A stretch of 8,227 nucleotides of DNA from Nitrososphaerota archaeon (lineage in GTDB: Archaea > Thermoproteota > Nitrososphaeria > Nitrososphaerales > Nitrosopumilaceae), in contig JACZUQ010000009.1 in NCBI GenBank assembly GCA_022573065.1, positions 1 through 8,227 on the forward strand. The letters run 5' to 3'. Below, in pieces: positions 1 to 6,962 of the stretch (its first letter is position 1; each line of letters begins with the position of its first letter). The translations under genes were made by a program, and so were the position numbers. Under the pieces are notes generated by a model. The model was not told where the DNA came from. It saw nothing but the letters and a program-made list of their open reading frames with translations, and did not search any database.

Positions 1-221
1 CTTACAACTTTTTCATCATTTGGTTCTGCAGTATAATGAGCTGCTACTTCATTTACACTAGTATTAACTGGAAATGCACGTTTAGCACCTCGTTTTAAAA
101 TTTCTCCTTCTACTTCTTCACATATTTTCTCAAGGGTTACTCCCACCCAATTTTTTTTCCTTACATTTTCTCTAACTTCGGCTACAATTTTTCCAGCTTT
201 GATATAATCTTCTATCTGCAT
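1..221 (-). CDS. map: Methionine aminopeptidase, type II (archaeal), 5' part only
   Basis: Removes the initiator methionine from nascent proteins; a cytosolic dinuclear-metal hydrolase. The reverse strand is open from ATG at 221 to the window edge, giving the first 73 residues. Seen: an N-terminal helix with KAGKIVAEVRENV (residues 8-20), a second helix, then the hallmark block GAKRAFPVNTSVNEVAAHYT (residues 45-64), diagnostic of archaeal MetAP2. The histidine of AAHYT is residue 62, matching from memory the substrate-binding His62 of the Pyrococcus enzyme. The metal ligands (DxG and later His/Glu) lie outside the window. The ATG is favoured because a TATA-like element sits about 27 nt upstream, which implies a leaderless transcript, and because family members start just before this helix. 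It diverges from tRNA-Pro. The identification is firm; the completeness of the gene cannot be judged. Confidence 0.93.
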   Translation of the reverse strand, partial: MQIEDYIKAGKIVAEVRENVRKKNWVGVTLEKICEEVEGEILKRGAKRAFPVNTSVNEVAAHYTAEPNDEKVV

Positions 222-242
222 TAGTTCTGATTTTTTGTATGT

Positions 243-253
243 TATTTAAAATC
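243..253 (-). promoter_or_regulatory. TATA box (box A) of map
   Basis: Read on the minus strand, this is GATTTTAAATA, a good match to the archaeal TATA consensus TTTAWATA. Its centre is about 27 nt upstream of the map ATG at 221, so transcription would begin at or within a few bases of the start codon. No Shine-Dalgarno motif is visible between box and ATG, which agrees with leaderless translation. Confidence 0.6.
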
Positions 254-269
254 GTATCATCTGTGAAGC

Positions 270-275
270 TTAAAT
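270..275 (+). promoter_or_regulatory. Probable TATA box of tRNA-Pro
   Basis: TTAAAT lies 26-31 nt upstream of the first base of the mature tRNA. The spacing is right for TBP/TFB-directed initiation close to the tRNA 5' end. It lies between the two divergent genes and is separate from the map box A. Support is position and AT-rich sequence only. Confidence 0.4.
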
Positions 276-300
276 TGGGGATACCAATGTGAAATTCGAA

Positions 301-374
301 GGGATTGTGGTCTAGCTTGGTATGATTCGGGCTTTGGGTGCCTGAGGTCGCAGGTTCAAATCCTGTCAATCCCA
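301..374 (+). tRNA. tRNA-Pro (anticodon TGG)
   Basis: A complete cloverleaf can be folded by eye. The acceptor stem pairs GGGATTG (301-307) with CAATCCC (367-373), followed by discriminator A374. The anticodon stem CGGGC (328-332) pairs with GCCTG (340-344) around loop TTTGGGT, placing anticodon TGG at 335-337. The T stem GCAGG (350-354) pairs with CCTGT (362-366) around loop TTCAAAT. The D arm contains the expected AGC...GGT sequence. The anticodon loop has the normal 7 nt, so there is no canonical intron. The 3' CCA is not encoded, so it must be added by the CCA-adding enzyme. TGG reads proline CCN codons, mainly CCA and CCG by wobble. The 5' end would be matured by the RNase P whose RNA is at 6963. 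Confidence 0.97.
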
Positions 375-375
375 C

Positions 376-386
376 TTTAATTTTTT
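376..386 (+). terminator. T-rich terminator of tRNA-Pro
   Basis: TTTAATTTTTT begins two bases after the discriminator base and ends in six consecutive T residues. Archaeal RNA polymerase terminates on such U-runs without needing a hairpin. Position directly after the tRNA is the main support. Confidence 0.5.
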
Positions 387-455
387 AAAATAATGATTAA
401 TGGTGTATGTACTATCAAAAGGGAGAATTCATATCTTACTTTGATAAAATAACTA

Positions 456-512
456 ATGCCAGACGATGAAGAAGAGTTAGAGTAATGACTTTTAGATGAA
501 GTAAAACTATAA
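456..512 (+). other. Possible coding relic or tiny acidic ORF
   Basis: An ATG at 456 opens a nine-codon ORF, MPDDEEELE, closed by TAA at 483 and directly followed by TGA. The same frame continues as LLDEVKL to a further stop at 510. Read through the double stop, the peptide looks like the acidic, helix-forming N-terminus of a protein. It could be the remnant of a decayed gene, a true micro-ORF, or chance. The remaining sequence between tRNA-Pro and the next gene shows no other structure that I can support. Confidence 0.2.
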
Positions 513-532
513 TCTCTGAGTTCTGGTATACG

Positions 533-540
533 TTTTTATC
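533..540 (+). promoter_or_regulatory. Possible TATA box of the zinc-ribbon membrane protein gene
   Basis: TTTTTATC has its centre about 27 nt upstream of the TTG start at 564, the spacing expected for a leaderless archaeal transcript. A second AT-rich element, TATTTAAAAT at 551-560, would direct initiation inside the coding region and fits the chosen start less well. Confidence 0.35.
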
Positions 541-563
541 AAATTCTAGATATTTAAAATCAA

Positions 564-809
564 TTGGGTTTTGAAAAACGAGATTTCATTTTGATTGCAG
601 GAGTTTTACTGTTTATGATTGGTTTAATTCCTTTCATGCAACCAATCTATGCTATAATTATTGCAATTTCAATTTATGCTGGAATTAAGATATTTGTTGG
701 TAGAAGAAAAAAAATGCTTGATAAAAAAATTGGAGAAGGTTTCTGTTTAGAATGTGGGGAAAAAATTATGGGAAAAAAATGCCCTAATTGTGATATTGCA
801 AAAAAATAA
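564..809 (+). CDS. Small membrane protein with two helices and a C-terminal zinc ribbon
   Basis: Hypothetical protein of 81 residues; no named family recognised. Two hydrophobic segments, about residues 8-24 and 27-46, form a membrane hairpin. A basic stretch GRRKKMLDKK follows, then a compact zinc ribbon with cysteines at 61, 64, 73 and 76 (CxxC-x8-CxxC, as CLEC...CPNC). The positive-inside rule puts both ends and the zinc ribbon in the cytoplasm. The start is TTG at 564: an in-frame TAA at 555 excludes anything longer, and the first in-frame ATG (615, residue 18) would cut the first helix in half. A TATA-like element at the right distance suggests leaderless transcription. It stands alone between tRNA-Pro and the LTD protein gene. 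Small membrane-bound zinc ribbons often act in protein interaction or quality control, but nothing here fixes a function. Confidence 0.75.
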   Translation: MGFEKRDFILIAGVLLFMIGLIPFMQPIYAIIIAISIYAGIKIFVGRRKKMLDKKIGEGFCLECGEKIMGKKCPNCDIAKK

Positions 810-976
810 CCCTATTGATAATTAGAATAAATTCTTCGTGGACCTTATATCAGATACAAGCCAAATTGATTGATGCCCTCACCAGTATATTGTACTTTCA
901 CAACTAGCTCAACTTTTACTCAATTCCTACCTAAAATTACATTTTCAAAGAGAAACCATTAGCGAGTGTAGAGTAA

Positions 977-3900
977 ATGAAATTTCCCGTACTTATAGCA
1001 ATTTTTGGATTTCTTCTATTAGGGGGTTCCATATTTCCTGCCATGAGTCAATCTGGCCCTTCGTCAGAAAATGTTGTAATTAATGAAATTGACATTAATC
1101 CTCCAGGAAACGATTCTTTTTCTATATCTGAATGGGTTGAGCTGTATAATCCAACTAATGCTGCAATTGATATTGGAGGTTGGGCTATTGCATCAACTAC
1201 CGTACTAAAACAGACTATGATAATTCCTTATGGTACTACTATTCAACCAAACAGCTTTTTGACTTATTCTTACAAGAGCGTTTGGTTTACAGATGTATCA
1301 GAACTTGTTGAACTACGTGACGCTGATGGAAAAGTCATTGATCAAACTCCAACTATTACTGATATTGAAGACGACTTTACGTCTTGGCAGAGAATCTATG
1401 ATGGTTTTGATACTGATTCAGTAAATGATTGGAAATTTGCACAATCAAACGCAGGCTCTACAAATGGAAAGATTGCAGAAGAAATTGAATCTGATAAAAC
1501 TATACTCTCGCTATCTATTGATAAACAAAATTACATTTTTGGTGAAACTGCAGTAATTAGTGGTGAAGTATCAGAACTGTTGTTTATTGAAAAACCATTT
1601 TTTCAAGCAGCACAAATAAAGATGAAAATTTATGGTCCAAATGGATATGAAATTTCCAGAAATCTATATCCTGATCTATTTTTAAAATATGAAACATCTC
1701 TAAGTCTACAAGAAGTTCTTGGAATTAATGAAGGAACTTACTATGTAATAGTAGAATACGGAGATGCTTTCAGCTCAACGCAATTTACTGTTGGGGATGA
1801 AATCATTGTAGCTGAGGAGAAAATAGATACTGAACTTAGCATAACTACAGATAAAGAGTCTTACATTCCCGGTGAAACTGCAACAATTACAGCTTACACT
1901 AATGAGATTATTCCTTTTGAAGGTTTAAAATTCATAGTCACTGCTTCTAATGGTAACCAAATTTTTGATGGAACTCTTTATCCTGATGTGAATGGGAAAT
2001 TTACAACAACTATTTTCATGACCACAGTTGCTCCCATTTATGGGTTCAACCTAATTACGGCAGAATATTCAACTTATTCTACTGTGACCTCATTTGAGCT
2101 ATATGAAGATGTTAAAGAAGATAAGCCAATTTCCTTGTTTACTGATAAAAAGGCCTATGCGTTAGGAGAAACGGTAATTATCACAGGCAGAGTAAATGAC
2201 TTTTGGATTTTCTCGCTGGATCTTGAGTTACAACAGATTGGGATGGGTTCTCTTTCGAGTACTGTGTTTGATAGAATAAAGGTATTAGATGCTGTAAGAC
2301 TTGAAGGAGATAGCACTTTTAGATATGAATTTGAAATTGCAGATAATCCAAAAAGATATGGTGATTATGCTGTTACAGTTTCTAAGAATGTTGGTTCTGA
2401 AACAGTAGTGTTTCATGTAGTTGAAAATCCAGAAGAATTTGTAGAGTCTTCTATCCCATTTACACTATTTACCGATAAAACAATCTATGATGTTGGAGAC
2501 AAAATCATTATTTCTGGCAAAGTAAACAATCCAGTTAAATCAAGTACTTATCAATCCCCAGTAATTGATATTAGAATTAAACCAGTAGATGGTCCTACAC
2601 TTATTTCAACAGCTACTAAACCTACTGGATCTAAATCTGGAACAGTATTATATGCTTTAACAGCTGTACCCGATACAATTGGAAATTATGAAGTTATTGA
2701 TACTTTGTATAACGCCATTTATCATCCAGGTGATTACCTAATAAGAGCAACATATGCAAATGGTAAACTTTTTGCTACGACGCCATTTTCAATAGTGGAT
2801 CCATTTGACATTGATGGACCAATTGTAACATTAGACAAAGAAGTTTATGGACTAGGTGAAGAGGTACATCTTACTGCACAAGTTCGAGTGGGAGGAGCTG
2901 GTAAACCAGACTTTGAAATCGTTTTGACAAAACCTAATGGTAAAGAAAATAAATTCGGCGGTGTAATTGATAGCGGCAGATTATCATGGACATGGACTAC
3001 TCCTTTGTCAGAAACACCTTCTGTAATACAAAATGATAGGTATGTAATTTCAAGCAACTATGGAGTGTATAAAATCAGTTTGGCACAATCAGGTACTGCT
3101 CCAATATTATTATTTTTCAAAGTCTCACCTAATCCAGAAGAAGATTCTCTAAATATTGAACCATTAACAGTGACGACAGAAGTTCCTGTTTATAGCGTAG
3201 CTGAAAATCAAAAAATCAAAATTTTAGGTACTGCTATAAAGAAAGTACAAGGCAACCAAGGACTTGTAGTTCCATTTAGAGTAGACATTATTATAAAATC
3301 CCCAGCAGGACTAGTTCTTGACTCATCATCTGTATATCTAGATGCTGGAGGCGATTTCCAAAGCATTTTTGATATGCCTGTAACTATCTATAAAGAAGGC
3401 ATCTACAAGGTTACTGCCGTATATCAAGGAATTAGGGCTGAAAACTTTTTCCAAGTAGACAATGATTTCATTTTTGGTGGAGAAGAGGAACTTGCATTAG
3501 TCATAGGTAGTGATAAGGAAGAATATCACCCTGGTGATGTAGCAAGCATTAGTGCTAGACCTACAAAAATGATTTTTGTAGAAACAATCAAAGTAGGAAT
3601 CCCGACTGAGGAACAAACCAAATTAAATTGTGGTGCATTTATTTGTGGAATTGGTGTACCAATTACTACACTTAGACAAGATCCTACTGGAACATTCATT
3701 TATGAACATAAATTCCCAGATGACGCGGCTCTTGGAAGCTACATTATTACATTTAATGCAGAATTTGGAACTTTCACCAAACAAATAGAACTCGCAGAAA
3801 AAATTCCTGAACCCGTAGAATCATCATTAGGTGAACGAGTTATCGAAAAGGTTAACAGAATAACAGATCCTGAAATACAAATTACTGTAAACAAAAAAAC

Positions 3901-4267
3901 TGTTGAAGAAAAAGAATTATCTCCTAGAGTAATTCAAGGTTCTCTCTTTACTACATTTAGGGGAGAAGAAGCAAATGTCAATCTCAAAATAAGTGCTGAA
4001 AATGGTATTTGTATTATTGGTCCAGATGCTGATTGTTTGATAAAAGACTCTACTAGACTTCCAGGACAAATATACGAAGTAGTACAAGTTGATGGAATAG
4101 ATTACAATGTTAGGTATAGCGGACCAGATGTTTTGTTAGAAAAATATACAATTTTGCCAGTCGATTCTGATGCATTCTTTCCTGATTCCATCTGGAATGT
4201 TGAGGTGGTTAAAGAAGAACAGTCATCTAGACTATACTACAAAGTTATCTATGTAGTAACCGGATAA
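977..4267 (+). CDS. Secreted surface protein: lamin-tail domain plus about seven Ig-like repeats
   Basis: A 1096-residue exported protein, probably part of or bound to the cell envelope. Residues 1 to about 24 form a Sec signal peptide (basic start, hydrophobic core, cleavage near AMSQ). Residues about 30-165 match a lamin-tail domain: VVINEIDINPPG, SEWVELYNPTN, IDIGGWAI, LVELRDADGKVID. About seven beta-sandwich repeats of 100-120 residues follow, beginning near 178, 287, 386, 495, 616, 730 and 840. Most open with a [TS]DKxxYxxGE-type signature followed by an IxG/ISG strand, resembling macroglobulin-like or Ig-like extracellular modules. Residues about 950-1096 form a distinct C-terminal beta-rich domain. 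The only cysteines are 885, 890, 1012 and 1020, which could form two disulfides. There is no C-terminal membrane helix or visible sorting motif. The ATG at 977 places the signal peptide at the N-terminus. No enzymatic motif is seen. Adhesion, S-layer association or a structural role are possibilities only. Confidence 0.85.
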   Translation: MKFPVLIAIFGFLLLGGSIFPAMSQSGPSSENVVINEIDINPPGNDSFSISEWVELYNPTNAAIDIGGWAIASTTVLKQTMIIPYGTTIQPNSFLTYSYKSVWFTDVSELVELRDADGKVIDQTPTITDIEDDFTSWQRIYDGFDTDSVNDWKFAQSNAGSTNGKIAEEIESDKTILSLSIDKQNYIFGETAVISGEVSELLFIEKPFFQAAQIKMKIYGPNGYEISRNLYPDLFLKYETSLSLQEVLGINEGTYYVIVEYGDAFSSTQFTVGDEIIVAEEKIDTELSITTDKESYIPGETATITAYTNEIIPFEGLKFIVTASNGNQIFDGTLYPDVNGKFTTTIFMTTVAPIYGFNLITAEYSTYSTVTSFELYEDVKEDKPISLFTDKKAYALGETVIITGRVNDFWIFSLDLELQQIGMGSLSSTVFDRIKVLDAVRLEGDSTFRYEFEIADNPKRYGDYAVTVSKNVGSETVVFHVVENPEEFVESSIPFTLFTDKTIYDVGDKIIISGKVNNPVKSSTYQSPVIDIRIKPVDGPTLISTATKPTGSKSGTVLYALTAVPDTIGNYEVIDTLYNAIYHPGDYLIRATYANGKLFATTPFSIVDPFDIDGPIVTLDKEVYGLGEEVHLTAQVRVGGAGKPDFEIVLTKPNGKENKFGGVIDSGRLSWTWTTPLSETPSVIQNDRYVISSNYGVYKISLAQSGTAPILLFFKVSPNPEEDSLNIEPLTVTTEVPVYSVAENQKIKILGTAIKKVQGNQGLVVPFRVDIIIKSPAGLVLDSSSVYLDAGGDFQSIFDMPVTIYKEGIYKVTAVYQGIRAENFFQVDNDFIFGGEEELALVIGSDKEEYHPGDVASISARPTKMIFVETIKVGIPTEEQTKLNCGAFICGIGVPITTLRQDPTGTFIYEHKFPDDAALGSYIITFNAEFGTFTKQIELAEKIPEPVESSLGERVIEKVNRITDPEIQITVNKKTVEEKELSPRVIQGSLFTTFRGEEANVNLKISAENGICIIGPDADCLIKDSTRLPGQIYEVVQVDGIDYNVRYSGPDVLLEKYTILPVDSDAFFPDSIWNVEVVKEEQSSRLYYKVIYVVTG

Positions 4268-4299
4268 ACTCAAATAAGCAAATTTCAAAAATCCTATAT

Positions 4300-4794
4300 A
4301 TGAAAATTCAAGTTTTGATGTTAAAACAAGATGACCCGAAAAAATGTTCCGCTGCTAAACTTGTAAAATTCGGATTAGCAAAAAATGTAAAAAAAACTAG
4401 TGCAAAAACTCTGGTTTTAGATCCTTTTGCAAAAAAATCTATTATGCCTAGTGATAAAAAACTTGCATATTCTATCACTGCAATTGATTGCTCGTGGAAT
4501 TTAGCTAACAAGGTATTTGCAACAAAATTTTCCGGCATTCATAGAAAACTTCCTCCTCTTTTTGCTGGAAATCCAGTAAATTATTCAAAATTAAACAAGT
4601 TAACAACAGTAGAAGCAATAGCTGCTACTGTATTCATTTTAGGGAATAAGGATTTGAGTTTGGAGTTACTTGATAAATTCAAATGGGGTCACACCTTTTT
4701 TGAGCTAAATCAAAATTTGTTAGAAGACTATTCTAAACTTAAATCAGAAGATGAGATTATTCCACTTCTCAAAGAATACAACATATCAATTTAA
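4300..4794 (+). CDS. tsr3: Tsr3, 16S rRNA aminocarboxypropyltransferase
   Basis: Transfers the 3-amino-3-carboxypropyl group of S-adenosylmethionine to a (N1-methyl)pseudouridine in helix 31 of small-subunit rRNA, at the P-site side of the decoding region, late in ribosome maturation; acts in the cytosol. The 164 residues match the usual archaeal length. Family blocks in order: DDPKKCSAAKL (11-21), LDPFAKKSIMPSDK (40-53), AIDCSWN (61-67), RKLPPLFAGNPVNY (82-95) followed by LTTVEAIAAT, and FKWGHTFFELN (127-137). Together these define the Tsr3/DUF367 fold, a SPOUT-like SAM-binding protein. The ATG at 4300 gives the typical family N-terminus. The gene starts 32 nt after the LTD protein gene; AAATAA-type sequence about 27 nt upstream could support its own leaderless transcript, though co-transcription is possible. 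Function rests on conserved motifs and is well supported. Confidence 0.93.
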   Translation: MKIQVLMLKQDDPKKCSAAKLVKFGLAKNVKKTSAKTLVLDPFAKKSIMPSDKKLAYSITAIDCSWNLANKVFATKFSGIHRKLPPLFAGNPVNYSKLNKLTTVEAIAATVFILGNKDLSLELLDKFKWGHTFFELNQNLLEDYSKLKSEDEIIPLLKEYNISI

Positions 4795-4836
4795 TCAAAA
4801 ATTTTGACACATTTTGGAACTAAATCGATGGTTAAA

Positions 4837-4844
4837 GATTTATT
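4837..4844 (+). promoter_or_regulatory. Probable TATA box of the CBS-TrkH gene
   Basis: GATTTATT lies about 41 nt upstream of the ATG at 4882. Initiation about 26 nt downstream would leave a short leader of some 15 nt containing the Shine-Dalgarno motif at 4872. Support is sequence similarity and spacing only. Confidence 0.4.
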
Positions 4845-4871
4845 CACGGTCATTTTCCAGACGGGTGAATA

Positions 4872-4878
4872 AGGTGAT
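4872..4878 (+). promoter_or_regulatory. Shine-Dalgarno site of the CBS-TrkH gene
   Basis: AGGTGAT sits three bases before the ATG at 4882 and is complementary to the ACCUCC-type 3' end of archaeal 16S rRNA. It contrasts with the apparently leaderless genes elsewhere in the window, and it fixes the start codon of the transporter. Confidence 0.7.
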
Positions 4879-4881
4879 ATA

Positions 4882-6702
4882 ATGTCTGTAGAAGCACAAA
4901 AATCGGTTTCATATGTTCTCTCAAAACAGGTTTCACAATTTATGGATAAAGATGTTCTAATTCTACATCAAGACACATCGACTGCAACTGCTACAAGATT
5001 ACTACAAAGATACGCACGACATGATATTATAGTTACTGATGATAAGATGTTGCCCGTTGGAATTGTTACAGATGAAGACATTTTAGCTCAGGTCAGTGAT
5101 GTGACAGTATATGCAGAAACAACTAATTTAAAACAAATTATGAGCTCCCCATTAGTCACAATTGATCAATTTCTTACTTTACGTAATGCATTAGAAATAA
5201 TGAGAAAAAATCACATCAGAAAACTCCCAGTAATTTCAAAAAAGCAAGTTGTAGTTGGTATGGTTTATCAAGCTACCATTGCAACTGCAATTAGAAAAGC
5301 CACAGCAATTCATCCAAGATTTCTGAGTCCTCCTGTAAAAGCAATCTTGGGAAATTTAGGATTTGTACTCCAGTTTTCTGGTGTACTTTTACTTATTCCA
5401 GCGGTTTTAGCAACTGTTCTAAATGATACAGTAACTGCAACTGGAATTTATTTATCGACTGTGCTTTTACTTGTGACTGGATTTTTTCTAAACTCATATG
5501 GAGAAAAAGCAAGCTTAAATCTACAACAAGCATCAGTTCTTGTTTTTGCCAGCCTATTTCTTCTCATATTATTTGGAACTATACCATATCTGTATGTTTC
5601 ACCTTATGAGGTAGAACATGAAGTAGAGCTTTTTGCTAATAGCTTCTTTTCAAGTGCCGCAGGATTTACTACCGGTGGTATTTCATTATTTGATACCCCA
5701 GAAGATTTGCCAAAAAGTTTTACATTTTATCGAAGCTTTACGCAACTAATTGGGGGCATGAGTTTCATTTACCTTGTTATCACTGCGTTTTATCCTGAAA
5801 GCAAACTTCAAGCTATGCGTGGTTTTATTTCAGGAAAGACATTACATCTAAGAGAATTATTTGCAACAATCACGGTGATTTTTGCCGTTTACATAGTAAT
5901 CATTGCTCTCCTCTTGTATATCTTCGGCGAGCGAGACATTATTGATAATTTTTCATTAGCTATGAGTACAGTTTCAACTGGTGGGTTCGTTCCTAGCTCC
6001 ACAATTTTACAAGATATGTTAGTAGAAGAATACATTGTTTTGATGGGCGCCATGATATTGGGCGCATTGCCTTTTACTTTTCACTATGCTTTTGTTCGAA
6101 AAAGATTCCTGTCTCCTAAATTAGGAAAAGAAGTGCTAGTTTTCTTTGCAATTTTGGCTGGCGCAGTGGTGATTTTTAGTTTAGTTAGTGGATTAGATCC
6201 AATACGTTCTGTTTTTTATCCAATCTCTGCTGGCACTACAGCTGGATTACAAATTGAAAGCTTAGACGGATTATCTGGAGCATCTCAAACAATTTTGGTT
6301 TTGTTAATGTTCATTGGAGGATGTGGTTTTTCAACTGCTGGCGGCATCAAAATTTTTAGATTTTTACAACTCAAAAATATTGTTAAAGCATTACGGGCTA
6401 CTACCAGAAACGAATTATCCGATGAAAATAAAAAAGAAATTCTTACAGCGGTAATAGTCATATCCTTATTTCCAATTATTGCTTTCTTTGCAGCAATTCA
6501 TCTCGCAGATGTTACTGGTGCTGAATTTAATGATGCATTCGTAGAGGCAACAGGAATAATTACTACTGGAGGACTTTGGGCTAACGTAATAACAAATGAT
6601 GTAAATCCTACAACTAAAATCGTCATGAGCTTTTTGATGATATTTGGAAGATTGGAGATTATAGCTGTACTCTACATATTCATTCCAAAACTAATTACCT
6701 AA
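4882..6702 (+). CDS. TrkH/KtrB-type K+ transporter with N-terminal CBS pair
   Basis: Membrane potassium-uptake subunit of the superfamily of K+ transporters, 606 residues. Residues about 15-75 and 84-142 form two CBS motifs (LPVGIVTDEDILAQ; IRKLPVISKKQVVVGMV), a nucleotide-sensing Bateman module on the cytoplasmic side. From about residue 155 there are repeated M1-P-M2 units. The four filter loops are visible: GFTTGG (261-266), STVSTGGF (362-369), AGTTAGLQ (450-457) and TGIITTGG (557-564). GGCGFSTAGGIKIFRF (479-494) and IFGRLEIIAVL (587-597) are further family signatures. Classical TrkH/KtrB subunits lack CBS domains and are gated by a separate RCK protein (TrkA/KtrA); no RCK gene is in this window. 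Inference: the CBS pair replaces or adds to RCK control, sensing adenine nucleotides. K+ versus Na+ selectivity cannot be decided from the sequence. The start is supported by a good Shine-Dalgarno site. The gene ends at a seven-T terminator. Confidence 0.93.
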   Translation: MSVEAQKSVSYVLSKQVSQFMDKDVLILHQDTSTATATRLLQRYARHDIIVTDDKMLPVGIVTDEDILAQVSDVTVYAETTNLKQIMSSPLVTIDQFLTLRNALEIMRKNHIRKLPVISKKQVVVGMVYQATIATAIRKATAIHPRFLSPPVKAILGNLGFVLQFSGVLLLIPAVLATVLNDTVTATGIYLSTVLLLVTGFFLNSYGEKASLNLQQASVLVFASLFLLILFGTIPYLYVSPYEVEHEVELFANSFFSSAAGFTTGGISLFDTPEDLPKSFTFYRSFTQLIGGMSFIYLVITAFYPESKLQAMRGFISGKTLHLRELFATITVIFAVYIVIIALLLYIFGERDIIDNFSLAMSTVSTGGFVPSSTILQDMLVEEYIVLMGAMILGALPFTFHYAFVRKRFLSPKLGKEVLVFFAILAGAVVIFSLVSGLDPIRSVFYPISAGTTAGLQIESLDGLSGASQTILVLLMFIGGCGFSTAGGIKIFRFLQLKNIVKALRATTRNELSDENKKEILTAVIVISLFPIIAFFAAIHLADVTGAEFNDAFVEATGIITTGGLWANVITNDVNPTTKIVMSFLMIFGRLEIIAVLYIFIPKLIT

Positions 6703-6709
6703 TTTTTTT
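6703..6709 (+). terminator. U-run terminator after the CBS-TrkH gene
   Basis: Seven consecutive T residues follow the TAA stop immediately. This is a typical intrinsic archaeal terminator. It also lies between the convergent ends of the transporter gene and the putative microprotein gene at 6733-6807. Confidence 0.6.
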
Positions 6710-6732
6710 ATAACTTCTTTATGGCGATTTTC

Positions 6733-6807
6733 TTAACCTACTAAATATGCAATATAAGCTAGTAAACCCGCAAATCCAGTTATTGTTAATCCAATTGGAC
6801 TAAGCAT
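6733..6807 (-). CDS. Putative leaderless single-helix membrane microprotein (24 aa)
   Basis: A small ORF on the minus strand encodes 24 residues, starting MLSPIGLTITGF and ending AYIAYLVG. After the first four residues almost all are hydrophobic or small (Gly, Ala, Leu, Ile, Thr, Tyr), so it would form one transmembrane helix. The frame could extend upstream by about 11 codons to a stop, and that stretch is basic (YRVSKIQR), but it contains no ATG, GTG or TTG. The ATG is favoured because a TATA-like element is centred about 26 nt upstream, the hallmark of leaderless genes. I recognise no family. It lies tail to tail with the transporter gene and head to head with rnpB. A role beside the transporter, or as a subunit of a larger complex, is only speculation. 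A chance hydrophobic ORF is the alternative. Confidence 0.5.
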   Translation of the reverse strand: MLSPIGLTITGFAGLLAYIAYLVG

Positions 6808-6827
6808 TCTCTGAATCTTTGAAACTC

Positions 6828-6838
6828 TATATGTAAAA
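6828..6838 (-). promoter_or_regulatory. TATA box of the putative microprotein gene
   Basis: On the minus strand this reads TTTTACATATA, an archaeal box A. Its centre is about 26 nt before the microprotein ATG at 6807, so the predicted transcription start coincides with the start codon. Confidence 0.5.
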
Positions 6839-6962
6839 TTTCAGGTTTAATCTTTTTGAGTTTTAGAAATCAAACTTTAAAATTTCGTTCCTAACTAGTC
6901 ACGAAAAACTACCTAACAAATTTAAGAAATCTTCAAATTCAACTAGTTTGTAAAAATCTCAA

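Noticed and set aside
172..375. Minus-strand ORF of 67 codons beginning MGLTGFEPATSGTQSPNH
   Set aside because: It is the antisense translation of tRNA-Pro; the GFEPATSGTQSPNH string is a well-known artefact of tRNA genes. It also overlaps the map promoter and start.
2845..3057. Minus-strand ORF of 70 codons
   Set aside because: Lies wholly inside the LTD/Ig-like protein gene, has no promoter or motif, and its composition looks like an antisense shadow.
4308..4538. Minus-strand ORF of 76 codons
   Set aside because: Antisense to the conserved N-terminal half of Tsr3, whose motifs prove the plus-strand frame.
6703..6962. Possible inverted repeats or integration site in the AT-rich region before rnpB
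   Set aside because: I saw only AT-rich runs and promoter-like elements, with no long direct or inverted repeat, attachment-site copy of a tRNA end, or transposase fragment.
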